A DNA stretch of 64,000 bases from Buttiauxella sp049686335 (GTDB taxonomy: Bacteria; Pseudomonadota; Gammaproteobacteria; Enterobacterales; Enterobacteriaceae): assembly GCF_049686335.1 (NCBI RefSeq), contig NZ_JBAVHX010000004.1:496001-560000 (forward strand), read 5' to 3'. A program made the translations under genes and the position numbers. The notes beneath the pieces were generated by a model, which was not told where the DNA came from, ran no database searches, and was given only the letters and a program-made list of their open reading frames with translations. This document shows, one piece after another, positions 1-8,678 of this stretch (the stretch's first letter is position 1; each line of letters starts with the position of its first letter).

Positions 1-410
1 TTTATAAGAGCGAGATAACGACTGGCAAATATATTGCACGAAGAATTAACAGAAACCTGATCCAAAAATACAATACTGAAATACAGCTTCGCGCAACAAT
101 TGGGCCGGGACTCATTGTCACCCACTTTTTATCGGTAGTCATTAATGGGTGCGTAAGCATTGGTTCCAATTTTAAAATCCGCCAAAATTGTACTATTGGT
201 ATTGGTGGAAGTATTAACCGAGATAAAATATCCCCATCTATTATAATTGGTGATTCCGTAGAGATTGGCGCTAACTCTTGTGTTATTGGTGACAGTTTAA
301 AGATTGGAAATAATGTTTCAATCGGTGCAATGTCTTTTATTAATAAAGACATCCCCGATAATACGGTTGCTTACACAGAAAAAAGTCTCGTGTTGAAATG
401 TAAATCATAA
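1..410 (+). CDS. Serine acetyltransferase-like hexapeptide-repeat protein, 5' end missing
   Basis: This open frame enters from the left edge and stops at 408-410, leaving about 135 C-terminal residues. They show left-handed beta-helix hexapeptide repeats (IGSNFKI, IGIGGSI, IIIGDSVEIGANS, LKIGNNVSIGA), preceded by IGPGLIVTHF, where the His fits the catalytic His of the serine acetyltransferase (CysE-type) family. Members acetylate serine or a sugar from acetyl-CoA; the substrate here cannot be inferred. It ends 180 bp from the convergent icd stop codon. Base composition is visibly AT-rich compared with the housekeeping genes that follow, which suggests acquired DNA, for example a polysaccharide or prophage-borne locus lying to the left. 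Family assignment is good, function is open. Confidence 0.8.
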   Translation, partial: YKSEITTGKYIARRINRNLIQKYNTEIQLRATIGPGLIVTHFLSVVINGCVSIGSNFKIRQNCTIGIGGSINRDKISPSIIIGDSVEIGANSCVIGDSLKIGNNVSIGAMSFINKDIPDNTVAYTEKSLVLKCKS

Positions 411-541
411 TCACAGCTCATAACCTGCTGTATTTACATTCACAATTCCTGCCCTATTTATCCGCTACGTTCATTAACACATTTAAAGTGCTGATTGATT
501 TTGGCTCTCAGCACCTTGAGACTTTAGAGGATGCAATAACC

Positions 542-568
542 AAAAAAAACGGGAGCACCAGGCTCCCG
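542..568 (-). terminator. Rho-independent terminator of icd
   Basis: Read on the minus strand, a 7-bp stem CGGGAGC/GCTCCCG with a 5-base loop is followed by a run of T residues. It lies 25 bp beyond the icd stop codon. Confidence 0.85.
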
Positions 569-592
569 CTTCGAAATCAGCAAAATCGCTAA

Positions 593-1843
593 TTACATAT
601 GTTCGATCATCGCGTCGCCAAACTCTGAACATTTCAGCAGTTTAGCGCCTTCCATCAGGCGTTCGAAATCGTAAGTTACGGTTTTAGCGTTAATCGCGCC
701 TTCCATACCTTTAACAATTAAGTCAGCCGCTTCGAACCATTCCATATGACGCAGCATCATTTCTGCGGACAGAATAATAGAACCTGGGTTCACTTTATCC
801 TGGCCAGCATATTTTGGTGCAGTGCCGTGGGTCGCTTCGAACAGTGCGCATTCGTCACCGATGTTCGCACCTGGTGCGATACCGATACCGCCAACCTGAG
901 CTGCCAGGGCGTCGGAAATGTAGTCGCCGTTCAGGTTCATACACGCGATAACATCATATTCAGCAGGACGCAGCAGGATCTGTTGCAGGAACGCATCAGC
1001 GATCACGTCTTTAACGATGATTTCTTTGCCGGTATTAGGGTTTTTCAGTTTAACCCATGGGCCGCCATCGATAAGCTCACCACCGAACTCTTCACGCGCT
1101 AACTGGTAGCCCCAGTCTTTGAAAGCACCTTCGGTGAATTTCATGATGTTGCCTTTGTGAACCAGCGTTACGGAATCACGGTCGTTGGTGATTGCGTATT
1201 CGATAGCTGCACGAACCAGGCGTTTAGTGCCTTCTTCAGAGCACGGCTTGATGCCGATACCGCAATGTTCTGGGAAACGAATTTTCGTTACGCCCATTTC
1301 ATCGCGCAGGAATTTGATGACTTTTTCAGCTTCAGCGCTGTCAGCCTTCCACTCGATACCCGCATAAATATCTTCTGAGTTTTCACGGAAGATAACCATG
1401 TTGGTTAATTCTGGGTGTTTAACCGGGCTTGGTGTGCCCTGGTAGTAACGCACCGGACGCAGACACACGTACAGGTCAAGTTGCTGACGCAGAGCAACGT
1501 TCAGGGAACGAATACCGCCGCCAACTGGAGTAGTCAGTGGCCCTTTAATCGCCACGCGGTAATCACGAATCAGGTCCAGAGTTTCTTCTGGCAGCCAGAC
1601 ATCATGGCCATAAAGTTGGGTAGATTTTTCGCCGGTATAGATTTCCATCCAGGAAATTTTCCGCTCGCCTTTGTAGGCCTTCTGCACGGCGGCATCAACC
1701 ACTTTAATCATAGCGGGCGTCACGTCCACACCGATACCATCACCTTCAATGAAAGGAATGATTGGGTTGTGAGGAACATTCAGTTTGCCATCTTGCAGGG
1801 TGATCTTCTTACCTTCCGCCGGAACAACTACTTTGCTTTCCAT
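593..1843 (-). CDS. icd: Isocitrate dehydrogenase, NADP-dependent
   Basis: Icd oxidatively decarboxylates isocitrate to 2-oxoglutarate with NADP in the TCA cycle. The 416-residue product matches E. coli Icd in length and nearly throughout in sequence, beginning MESKVVVPAEGKK. Visible landmarks are GGGIRSLNVALRQ, which carries Ser113 (the residue phosphorylated by AceK), and the NADP-site segment HGTAPKYAGQDKVNPGS. The frame is open 18 codons further upstream, but ATG at 1841-1843 is chosen because AGGAGAGG lies just before it and the homologues start there. It is divergent from rluE. The C-terminus reads GDAMIEHM rather than the GDAIIENM of K-12; this 3' end is the known integration target of e14 and phage 21 in E. 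coli. Confidence 0.98.
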   Translation of the reverse strand: MESKVVVPAEGKKITLQDGKLNVPHNPIIPFIEGDGIGVDVTPAMIKVVDAAVQKAYKGERKISWMEIYTGEKSTQLYGHDVWLPEETLDLIRDYRVAIKGPLTTPVGGGIRSLNVALRQQLDLYVCLRPVRYYQGTPSPVKHPELTNMVIFRENSEDIYAGIEWKADSAEAEKVIKFLRDEMGVTKIRFPEHCGIGIKPCSEEGTKRLVRAAIEYAITNDRDSVTLVHKGNIMKFTEGAFKDWGYQLAREEFGGELIDGGPWVKLKNPNTGKEIIVKDVIADAFLQQILLRPAEYDVIACMNLNGDYISDALAAQVGGIGIAPGANIGDECALFEATHGTAPKYAGQDKVNPGSIILSAEMMLRHMEWFEAADLIVKGMEGAINAKTVTYDFERLMEGAKLLKCSEFGDAMIEHM

Positions 1844-1976
1844 TAACCTCTCCTTCGAGCGCTTCTTTTTGTTAATGATTTGTAATGTGCGTGTCAATAC
1901 TACTTGAATATCAGGCCCGCGCCAATCACTGGTGATTTCCGTTATAATGCGTTAATCCCTAACGTCTGAAAACACT

Positions 1977-2609
1977 ATGAACAAAACTTCTTTTAGAAAT
2001 CACTCAGTTGAACGATTCAGCACCCGGCGCCCTGCCAAAAAAAAGCACGTTGATGGACCGAAGCGGCTGGTTATCTTCAATAAACCCTACGATGTGCTAC
2101 CGCAATTCACAGATGAAGCAGGTCGCAGCACGCTGAAAGATTACATCCCGTTACAAGGAATTTACGCGGCCGGTCGTCTTGACCGCGATAGCGAAGGCTT
2201 GCTGGTGTTAACAAACGACGGTGCATTACAGGCAACGCTGACGCAACCCGGCAAACGCACCGGCAAAACCTATTTCGTGCAGGTGGAAGGTGCGGTAACG
2301 GAGGAAGCGCTGGAATCGCTGCGAAATGGCGTCACGCTGAACGACGGCCCTACCCTGCCCGCTGGCGCTGAGTTAGTTGAAGAGCCGCAATGGTTATGGG
2401 AGCGCAACCCGCCTATTCGTGAGCGCAAAGCTATCCCTACCAGCTGGCTGAAAATGACTTTATATGAAGGGCGCAACCGACAAGTGCGGCGGATGACGGC
2501 GCATGTCGGTTTCCCTACGCTGCGCCTGATACGTTTTGCTATGGGCAATCTCGAGCTCGCGGGTTTAGCCCCGGGTGAATGGCGGGAAATTCCGCTGGAT
2601 TCGCTATAG
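1977..2609 (+). CDS. rluE: 23S rRNA pseudouridine(2457) synthase
   Basis: RluE converts U2457 of 23S rRNA to pseudouridine. The 210-residue protein belongs to the RsuA/RluB/E/F family and carries the catalytic-Asp motif GRLDRDSEGLLVLTNDG at about residues 64-80, KTYFVQVEG, and the family's LYEGRNRQVRRMTAHVGFPT segment near the C-terminus. The basic N-terminal stretch RRPAKKKHVDGPKR is as in E. coli. It is transcribed divergently from icd across a 133-bp gap and is followed 58 bp later by nudJ. Confidence 0.95.
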   Translation: MNKTSFRNHSVERFSTRRPAKKKHVDGPKRLVIFNKPYDVLPQFTDEAGRSTLKDYIPLQGIYAAGRLDRDSEGLLVLTNDGALQATLTQPGKRTGKTYFVQVEGAVTEEALESLRNGVTLNDGPTLPAGAELVEEPQWLWERNPPIRERKAIPTSWLKMTLYEGRNRQVRRMTAHVGFPTLRLIRFAMGNLELAGLAPGEWREIPLDSL

Positions 2610-2667
2610 TTGAGAAGGTCATGCTAACAATGATCATGCTAATGAATTTAAAACAGGGAGTTTAAAG

Positions 2668-3117
2668 ATGTTTAAACCGCACGTTACCGTCGCTTGCGTC
2701 GTTCAGGCGCAGGGGAAATTTCTGGTTGTAGAAGAAACTATCAATGGCAAAGCGTTATGGAATCAGCCTGCCGGCCATCTCGAAGCTGACGAAACGCTGA
2801 TCGAAGCCGCTAAACGCGAGTTATATGAAGAAACCGGGATTCGCGCCGAGCCACAGACCTTTATCCGCATGCATCAGTGGATTGCACCGGACAAAACGCC
2901 ATTTTTGCGTTTCTTGTTTTCCATCGATCTTGAAGAACAACTCCCGACTACGCCACATGATAGCGACATCGATCGTTGCTTATGGCTGGATCCGCAACAA
3001 ATTGTTAACGCAGGGAATTTGCGTTCGCCGTTAGTGGCCGAAAGTATCCGTTGCTATCAACGCGCTGAACGTTATCCGCTCAGCATGCTAGGTGCATTCA
3101 ACTGGCCGTTTAGTTAG
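2668..3117 (+). CDS. nudJ: Nudix phosphatase NudJ (thiamin pyrophosphate / HMP-PP hydrolase)
   Basis: NudJ removes phosphate from hydroxymethylpyrimidine pyrophosphate and hydrolyses thiamin pyrophosphate and nucleoside di/triphosphates. The 149-residue product has a complete Nudix box, reading GHLEADETLIEAAKRELYEE then TGI, at about residues 37-59. The context rluE-nudJ-mnmA-hflD-purB is the E. coli order. A good SD sequence (ACAGGGAG) precedes ATG 2668. It is slightly shorter than the K-12 protein (153 residues). Confidence 0.95.
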   Translation: MFKPHVTVACVVQAQGKFLVVEETINGKALWNQPAGHLEADETLIEAAKRELYEETGIRAEPQTFIRMHQWIAPDKTPFLRFLFSIDLEEQLPTTPHDSDIDRCLWLDPQQIVNAGNLRSPLVAESIRCYQRAERYPLSMLGAFNWPFS

Positions 3118-3183
3118 GGGTGCCAGGCCCGGTGATGCGTGATAGAATACGCCGCCTTTAAGTTCAATGTCGTGAGTTACTCC

Positions 3184-4293
3184 ATGTCTGATAACAGCCA
3201 GAAAAAAGTGATCGTCGGGATGTCCGGCGGTGTCGATTCCTCCGTTTCCGCCTACTTGTTGCAACAACAAGGTTACAAGGTGGAAGGCTTGTTCATGAAG
3301 AACTGGGAAGAGGATGATGGCGAGGAGTACTGCACCGCAGCCGCTGATTTAGCGGATGCGCAGGCCGTTTGCGATAAACTCGGCATTGAGCTGCACACCG
3401 TAAACTTTGCCGCAGAATACTGGGATAACGTGTTTGAACACTTCCTGGAAGAGTACAAAGCCGGGCGCACACCCAACCCGGATATTCTGTGCAATAAAGA
3501 GATCAAATTTAAAGCCTTCCTCGAATTTGCCGCCGAAGATTTAGGTGCCGATTACATCGCCACCGGCCACTACGTGCGTCGCGATGATGTGGACGGTAAA
3601 AGTCGCCTGCTGCGCGGATTAGACAGCAACAAAGATCAAAGCTACTTCCTTTATACGCTTGGACACGAGCAAATCGCACAAAGCCTGTTCCCGGTCGGCG
3701 AACTGGAAAAGCCAGAAGTGCGCCGTATTGCGGAAGAGTTAGATTTGATCACCGCAAAGAAAAAAGACTCTACCGGTATCTGTTTTATCGGCGAGCGTAA
3801 ATTCCGCGAATTTCTTGGCCGCTATCTGCCAGCACAGCCGGGCAAAATCGTCACTGTTGATGGCGAAAACATCGGCGAGCATCAGGGTCTGATGTACCAC
3901 ACGCTGGGTCAGCGTAAAGGTCTGGGCATCGGCGGTACCAAAGAAGGTAGCGAAGATCCATGGTATGTGGTCGATAAAGACGTTGAGAATAATATTCTGG
4001 TGGTAGCACAAGGTCATGAACATCCACGTTTGATGTCAGTTGGCCTGATTGCACAACAGCTGCATTGGGTTGACCGCGAAGCGCTGACCGCGCCGCTGGC
4101 TTGCACCGTGAAAACCCGCTATCGCCAGACCGATCTTGCTTGCGTGATCACCCCGCTGGATGCCGATCGTATTGAAGTGCGTTTTGAAGAACCTGTTGCC
4201 GCCGTCACGCCTGGTCAGTCTGCCGTGTTTTATCTCGGCGAAGTGTGCCTCGGTGGTGGTGTTATCGAGCAGCGTCTGCCGCTCGTTGTTTAA
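3184..4293 (+). CDS. mnmA: tRNA-specific 2-thiouridylase MnmA
   Basis: MnmA puts sulfur on C2 of the wobble uridine of tRNA-Lys, -Glu and -Gln, taking persulfide sulfur from the Tus relay. The 369-residue protein has the ATP PP-loop GMSGGVDSSVSA near the N-terminus and the two catalytic cysteines in NPDILCNKEIKF (about residue 103) and STGICFIGE (about residue 200). The frame opens 45 bp further upstream, but ATG 3184 (MSDNSQKKVIVG) matches the homologues. It lies in the nudJ-mnmA-hflD-purB run, 35 bp before hflD. Confidence 0.97.
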   Translation: MSDNSQKKVIVGMSGGVDSSVSAYLLQQQGYKVEGLFMKNWEEDDGEEYCTAAADLADAQAVCDKLGIELHTVNFAAEYWDNVFEHFLEEYKAGRTPNPDILCNKEIKFKAFLEFAAEDLGADYIATGHYVRRDDVDGKSRLLRGLDSNKDQSYFLYTLGHEQIAQSLFPVGELEKPEVRRIAEELDLITAKKKDSTGICFIGERKFREFLGRYLPAQPGKIVTVDGENIGEHQGLMYHTLGQRKGLGIGGTKEGSEDPWYVVDKDVENNILVVAQGHEHPRLMSVGLIAQQLHWVDREALTAPLACTVKTRYRQTDLACVITPLDADRIEVRFEEPVAAVTPGQSAVFYLGEVCLGGGVIEQRLPLVV

Positions 4294-4328
4294 TCGCAAA
4301 CAAGATTACAAACAAGGACGAAACCTTC

Positions 4329-4958
4329 GTGGCCAAAAATTACTATGACATCACTATCGCACTGGCAGGGATCTGTCAGTCTGCCCGTCTGGTTCAGCAA
4401 TTGGCACACCAGGGGCATTGCGATAACGATGCGCTGCATGTTTCGTTGAACAGCGTCATCGACCAAAACCCAGGCTCTACGCTGGATGTTTTTGGTGGCA
4501 ACGAAGCAAACCTGAAACTTGGCCTCGAAACCTTGCTGGGTGTATTGAACGCCAGCAATCGCCAGGGCATGAATGCTGAGCTGACGCGCTACACATTGAG
4601 CCTGATGGTGCTGGAACGTAAACTTCACGGCAGCAAAGGTGCGATGGATAAGCTCGGCTCAAGCATCTCTGGCTTACAACGTCAGCTGGAACATTTTGAT
4701 CTCGAGTCCGATACCCTTTTGAGCGCCATGGCTGGGATCTATGTTGATGTCATCAGCCCGCTTGGCCCGCGGATTCAGGTCACCGGTTCCCCTGCTGTGC
4801 TGCAGAGCCCGCAGGTGCAAAGTAAAGTCCGCGCCTCGTTGCTGGCCGGTATTCGCGCCGCAGTGCTCTGGCACCAGGTTGGCGGTGGACGCTTGCAGTT
4901 AATGTTTTCTCGTAGTCGCCTGTGTGCTCAGGCCAAACAAATTCTTGCTCAATGTTAA
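4329..4958 (+). CDS. hflD: High frequency lysogenization protein HflD
   Basis: HflD is a membrane-associated protein that binds phage lambda CII and so limits lysogeny; its normal cellular role is unclear. The product is 209 residues and nearly colinear with E. coli HflD (MAKNYYDITIALAGICQSAR at the N-terminus, SPLGPRIQVTG and LWHQVGGGRLQLMFSR near the C-terminus). The start is GTG at 4329, with AAGGA about 10 bases upstream; an in-frame ATG upstream would give an extension with no counterpart in homologues. It is tightly followed by purB with a 20-bp gap. The last few residues present in E. coli are missing (it ends KQILAQC). Confidence 0.93.
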   Translation: MAKNYYDITIALAGICQSARLVQQLAHQGHCDNDALHVSLNSVIDQNPGSTLDVFGGNEANLKLGLETLLGVLNASNRQGMNAELTRYTLSLMVLERKLHGSKGAMDKLGSSISGLQRQLEHFDLESDTLLSAMAGIYVDVISPLGPRIQVTGSPAVLQSPQVQSKVRASLLAGIRAAVLWHQVGGGRLQLMFSRSRLCAQAKQILAQC

Positions 4959-4978
4959 CCTCTCTGGAGTTGTAACTT

Positions 4979-6349
4979 ATGGAATTATCCTCACTGACCG
5001 CCGTTTCTCCAATCGATGGACGTTACGGTGACAAAGTCAGCGCTCTGCGCGCTATTTTCAGCGAATTTGGTCTGCTGAAATTCCGCGTACAAGTCGAAGT
5101 ACGTTGGCTTCAAAAACTGGCCACGCACACAGCGATCAAGGAAGTTCCTGCTTTTGACGCAGACGCAATCGGTTACCTTGATAAAATTGTTGCTGAATTC
5201 AGTGAAGAAGATGCAGCTCGCATTAAAACCATTGAACGCACCACCAATCACGACGTAAAAGCCGTTGAGTATTTCCTGAAAGAAAAAGTGGCGGCCATCC
5301 CTGCGCTGCACGCGGTGTCTGAATTCATTCACTTCGCCTGTACTTCAGAAGACATCAACAATCTGTCTCACGCGTTGATGCTGCAAACTGCGCGTAAAGA
5401 CGTGGTGCTGCCGTACTGGCGTCAGGTTATCGATGCGGTGAAAGACCTGTCGGTTCAGTATCGTGATATTCCTCTGCTTTCCCGTACCCACGGCCAGCCT
5501 GCGACCCCATCAACCATGGGTAAAGAGATGGCAAACGTGGCATACCGTATGGAACGCCAGTTCCGTCAGTTAGAGAAAGTGGACATTCTTGGCAAAATCA
5601 ACGGCGCAGTGGGCAACTACAACGCCCATATGGTGGCGTATCCGGAAGTTGACTGGCACCAGTTCAGCGAGGAGTTCGTGACGTCACTGGGCATCCAGTG
5701 GAACCCGTACACCACGCAGATCGAACCGCACGATTACATCGCAGAAATGTTTGATTGCATCGCACGCTTCAACACTATTCTTATCGACTTCGATCGTGAC
5801 GTCTGGGGTTACATCGCGCTGAACCACTTCAAGCAGAAAACCATTGCTGGCGAAATCGGTTCTTCCACCATGCCGCACAAAGTTAACCCAATCGACTTCG
5901 AAAACTCCGAAGGCAACCTGGGCCTGTCTAACGCGATGCTGCAACACCTGGCGAGCAAACTGCCTGTTTCCCGCTGGCAGCGCGACCTGACTGACTCCAC
6001 CGTGCTGCGTAACCTCGGTGTGGGCATTGGCTACGCGCTGATTGCGTACCAGTCCACTCTGAAAGGTGTGAGCAAACTGGAAGTGAACCGTGACCGCCTG
6101 CTGGCTGAACTGGATCTCAACTGGGAAGTGCTGGCTGAGCCAATTCAGACTGTGATGCGCCGTTACGGTATTGAAAAGCCGTACGAAAAACTGAAAGAAC
6201 TGACTCGCGGTAAGCGCGTCGATGCCGAAGGCATGAAACAGTTTATCGACAGCCTCGAGTTGCCAGAAGAAGAGAAAGTCCGCCTGAAACAGATGACCCC
6301 GGCAAACTATATTGGCCGCGCCATCACGATGGTTGATGAGTTAAAATAA
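4979..6349 (+). CDS. purB: Adenylosuccinate lyase
   Basis: PurB cleaves SAICAR to AICAR and adenylosuccinate to AMP, acting twice in purine synthesis. The 456-residue product has the fumarase/lyase superfamily signature SSTMPHKVNPIDFENSEGN at about residue 295, with the catalytic serine in that loop, and the FACTSEDINNLSHA and TRTHGQPATPST-type (here SRTHGQPATPST) segments. Length equals that of the E. coli enzyme. The SD CTGGAG precedes ATG 4979. It closes the rluE-side operon and is followed by a strong terminator. Confidence 0.98.
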   Translation: MELSSLTAVSPIDGRYGDKVSALRAIFSEFGLLKFRVQVEVRWLQKLATHTAIKEVPAFDADAIGYLDKIVAEFSEEDAARIKTIERTTNHDVKAVEYFLKEKVAAIPALHAVSEFIHFACTSEDINNLSHALMLQTARKDVVLPYWRQVIDAVKDLSVQYRDIPLLSRTHGQPATPSTMGKEMANVAYRMERQFRQLEKVDILGKINGAVGNYNAHMVAYPEVDWHQFSEEFVTSLGIQWNPYTTQIEPHDYIAEMFDCIARFNTILIDFDRDVWGYIALNHFKQKTIAGEIGSSTMPHKVNPIDFENSEGNLGLSNAMLQHLASKLPVSRWQRDLTDSTVLRNLGVGIGYALIAYQSTLKGVSKLEVNRDRLLAELDLNWEVLAEPIQTVMRRYGIEKPYEKLKELTRGKRVDAEGMKQFIDSLELPEEEKVRLKQMTPANYIGRAITMVDELK

Positions 6350-6357
6350 TGCTCCCA

Positions 6358-6383
6358 ACGCCACCCTTAGCGGTGGCGTTTTT
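6358..6383 (+). terminator. Rho-independent terminator after purB
   Basis: An 8-bp stem ACGCCACC/GGTGGCGT with a 6-base loop runs straight into five T residues, 8 bp after the purB stop. It separates purB from the phoPQ promoter. Confidence 0.9.
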
Positions 6384-6394
6384 ACATTCCCCTC

Positions 6395-6429
6395 TGTTTA
6401 CCCACGGTTTATGCCCTCTGTTCGATAAT
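6395..6429 (+). promoter_or_regulatory. PhoP box and -10 element of the phoPQ promoter
   Basis: The direct repeat TGTTTA-cccac-GGTTTA (6395-6411) is a full match to the (T/G)GTTTA-N5-(T/G)GTTTA PhoP binding site. A -10-like GATAAT follows 12 bp later (6424-6429), the spacing typical of PhoP-activated promoters. This indicates that phoPQ is autoregulated here as in E. coli and Salmonella. Confidence 0.85.
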
Positions 6430-6472
6430 TAGCGTTAAACTATCAAGGCCATTTATACACTGAGGAAATACG

Positions 6473-7144
6473 ATGCGTGTTCTGGTTGTAGAAGATAATG
6501 CTCTGTTACGCCACCACCTCAAGGTTCAGTTGCGTGAGTCTGGACATCAGGTTGATGCTGCTGAAGATGCCAAAGAAGCAGACTATTTCCTGAGTGAACA
6601 TACCCCCGATATCGCCATCGTCGATTTAGGTTTGCCTGACGAAGACGGATTAAGTCTGATTCGCCGCTGGCGCAACCACGATGTCACTATCCCGATTCTG
6701 GTCCTTACCGCGCGTGAAGGCTGGCAGGATAAAGTCGAAGTGCTGGGCGCGGGTGCCGATGATTACGTTACCAAACCTTTCCATCTGGAAGAAGTGGTTG
6801 CCCGTATGCAAGTGCTGATGCGCCGTAACAGCGGCCTGGCTTCGCAGGTCATCTCGCTCCCTCCTTTCCAGGTGGATTTGTCGCGTCGTGAACTGCTGAT
6901 CAACGAAAATCTGATCAAGCTGACCGCTTTCGAATACACCATTATGGAAACGCTGATCCGCAATAATGGCAAAGTAGTGAGCAAAGATTCTTTGATGCTC
7001 CAGCTTTATCCGGATGCTGAACTGCGCGAGAGCCACACCATCGACGTTCTGATGGGGCGCTTACGTAAAAAGATTCTGGCTGAATATCCGCATGATGCGA
7101 TCACCACCGTACGTGGTCAGGGCTATCGATTCGATCTGCGTTAA
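6473..7144 (+). CDS. phoP: Response regulator PhoP
   Basis: PhoP is the DNA-binding regulator activated by PhoQ under low Mg2+, acid or antimicrobial peptide stress. The 223-residue protein has an N-terminal receiver domain (acidic pocket VVEDNA, phospho-acceptor Asp51 in DIAIVDLGLPD, Thr in VLTARE, Lys in VTKPF) and a C-terminal OmpR-type winged helix (TIDVLMGRLRKKI, TTVRGQGYRFDLR). SD GAGGAA precedes ATG 6473. phoQ begins 2 bp after its stop codon. Confidence 0.98.
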   Translation: MRVLVVEDNALLRHHLKVQLRESGHQVDAAEDAKEADYFLSEHTPDIAIVDLGLPDEDGLSLIRRWRNHDVTIPILVLTAREGWQDKVEVLGAGADDYVTKPFHLEEVVARMQVLMRRNSGLASQVISLPPFQVDLSRRELLINENLIKLTAFEYTIMETLIRNNGKVVSKDSLMLQLYPDAELRESHTIDVLMGRLRKKILAEYPHDAITTVRGQGYRFDLR

Positions 7145-7146
7145 TC

Positions 7147-8607
7147 ATGAAATTCATCAAGCATTTTATTCCGTTATCACTACGGGTCCGCTTTTTACTC
7201 GCTACCGCCGCCGTCGTCATGGTGCTGTCACTGGCCTATGGTGTGGTGGCGCTGGTGGGTTACAGCATCAGTTTCGATAAAACCTCTTTCCGTTTACTGC
7301 GCGGTGAGAGCAACCTGTTTTATACCCTCGCGACTTATGAAAATGGCCGCATTGACGTTGTCCTGCCAAAAAACCTGAATCTGAAAACCCCGACCATGGC
7401 GCTCATCTACGATGATCATGGCAAGCTGCTGTGGACACAGCGTGATGTGCCGCACGTGGTACAACAGATTAAAAAAGAGTGGCTTAGCAACAACGGCTTT
7501 CACGAACTGGAAGCGAATTTTGATACCAGCCATGCTTTGCTGGCTAACGACGAAAAGCTCCAGACTCAGCTAAAAGAATTTTACGATGGCGATTACAGTG
7601 ATGATGTCAGTCACTCGGTGGCCGTCAATAAGTACCCAGCGGCAGGAAAAATGCCCGCTTTAACCATCGTGGTGGTCGACACTATACCTGTCGAATTAAA
7701 ACGCTCGTATACGGTCTGGGCCATGTTTACCTGTGTGTTCCTTGCCAATTTGTTGCTCGTCATCCCGTTACTCTGGTTCGCCGCACGCTGGAGTTTGCGC
7801 CCTATCGAAGATCTGGCGAAAGAAGTACGCGAGCTTGAAAAGCACGATCGTGACAGCCTGAATCCAGAAACAACACGCGAGCTGACCAGCCTTGTGCGCA
7901 ATCTTAATCGCCTGCTGCGTACCGAGCGCGACCGCTATGACAAATACCGCACCACATTGACAGATTTAACCCATAGTCTGAAAACGCCGCTGGCGGTGTT
8001 GCAAACCACCCTGCGTTCATTGCGTACAAATAAGCAGAATATCGAAGAAGCCGAGCCGGTGATGCTTGAGCAAATTAGCCGTATTTCTCAGCAAATTGGC
8101 TACTATTTGCATCGCGCCAGTATGCGTGGCGACAACCCGTTACTCAGCCGTGAACTGCATCCCGTGGCTCCCCTTCTCGACAGCCTGTGTTCGGCGCTCA
8201 ATAAGGTTTACCAGCGCAAAGGCGTGAATATCACGCTGGATATCTCGCCGGAAATCACGTTTGTCGGCGAGAAAAACGATTTCATGGAAGTGATGGGCAA
8301 CGTGCTGGATAACGCCTGTAAGTATTGCCTCGAATTTGTTGAGATCTCCGGCCGCCAGCTCGACGACACGCTGCATTTATTCGTTGATGACGATGGCCCA
8401 GGCATCCCTGAAAGCAAACGCAACCTTGTATTTGACCGTGGGCAACGTGCGGATACCCTGCGTCCAGGCCAGGGCGTGGGTTTATCCGTCGCCCGTGAAA
8501 TCGTCGAACAGTACGATGGAAAGATCCTGGCAAGCAGCAGCGAACTGGGTGGCGCACGTATGGAAGTCATTTTTGGGCGTCAGCGTCCAGACCGCGAAGA
8601 AGATTGA
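7147..8607 (+). CDS. phoQ: Sensor histidine kinase/phosphatase PhoQ
   Basis: PhoQ is the inner-membrane sensor for divalent cations, acid and cationic peptides that phosphorylates PhoP. The 486-residue protein has TM1 at about 15-40, a periplasmic PAS-like sensor domain, TM2 at about 190-212, a HAMP region (WSLRPIEDLAKEV), the phospho-acceptor His276 in DLTHSLKTPLAV, and the kinase N (NVLDNACKY), G1 (DDDGPGIP) and G2 (GQGVGLSVARE) boxes. The acidic patch that is EDDDDAE in E. coli reads EFYDGDYSDD at residues 144-153, so it is acidic but interrupted. It overlaps no gene and is followed by roxA after 71 bp. Confidence 0.97.
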   Translation: MKFIKHFIPLSLRVRFLLATAAVVMVLSLAYGVVALVGYSISFDKTSFRLLRGESNLFYTLATYENGRIDVVLPKNLNLKTPTMALIYDDHGKLLWTQRDVPHVVQQIKKEWLSNNGFHELEANFDTSHALLANDEKLQTQLKEFYDGDYSDDVSHSVAVNKYPAAGKMPALTIVVVDTIPVELKRSYTVWAMFTCVFLANLLLVIPLLWFAARWSLRPIEDLAKEVRELEKHDRDSLNPETTRELTSLVRNLNRLLRTERDRYDKYRTTLTDLTHSLKTPLAVLQTTLRSLRTNKQNIEEAEPVMLEQISRISQQIGYYLHRASMRGDNPLLSRELHPVAPLLDSLCSALNKVYQRKGVNITLDISPEITFVGEKNDFMEVMGNVLDNACKYCLEFVEISGRQLDDTLHLFVDDDGPGIPESKRNLVFDRGQRADTLRPGQGVGLSVAREIVEQYDGKILASSSELGGARMEVIFGRQRPDREED

Positions 8608-8647
8608 AAATACTCCCGTAACAAGCGGCACCATCCGTTATAATCCT

Positions 8648-8669
8648 CGGCAGGCTCCTTCACCTGCCG
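8648..8669 (+). other. Short inverted repeat in the roxA leader
   Basis: CGGCAGG and CCTGCCG form a 7-bp stem with an 8-base loop ending 9 bp before the roxA ATG. There is no T-run, so it is not an ordinary terminator. It could be an attenuating or translation-controlling hairpin, or an inefficient phoPQ stop; its role is not known. Confidence 0.45.
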
Positions 8670-8678
8670 GATAATAAT

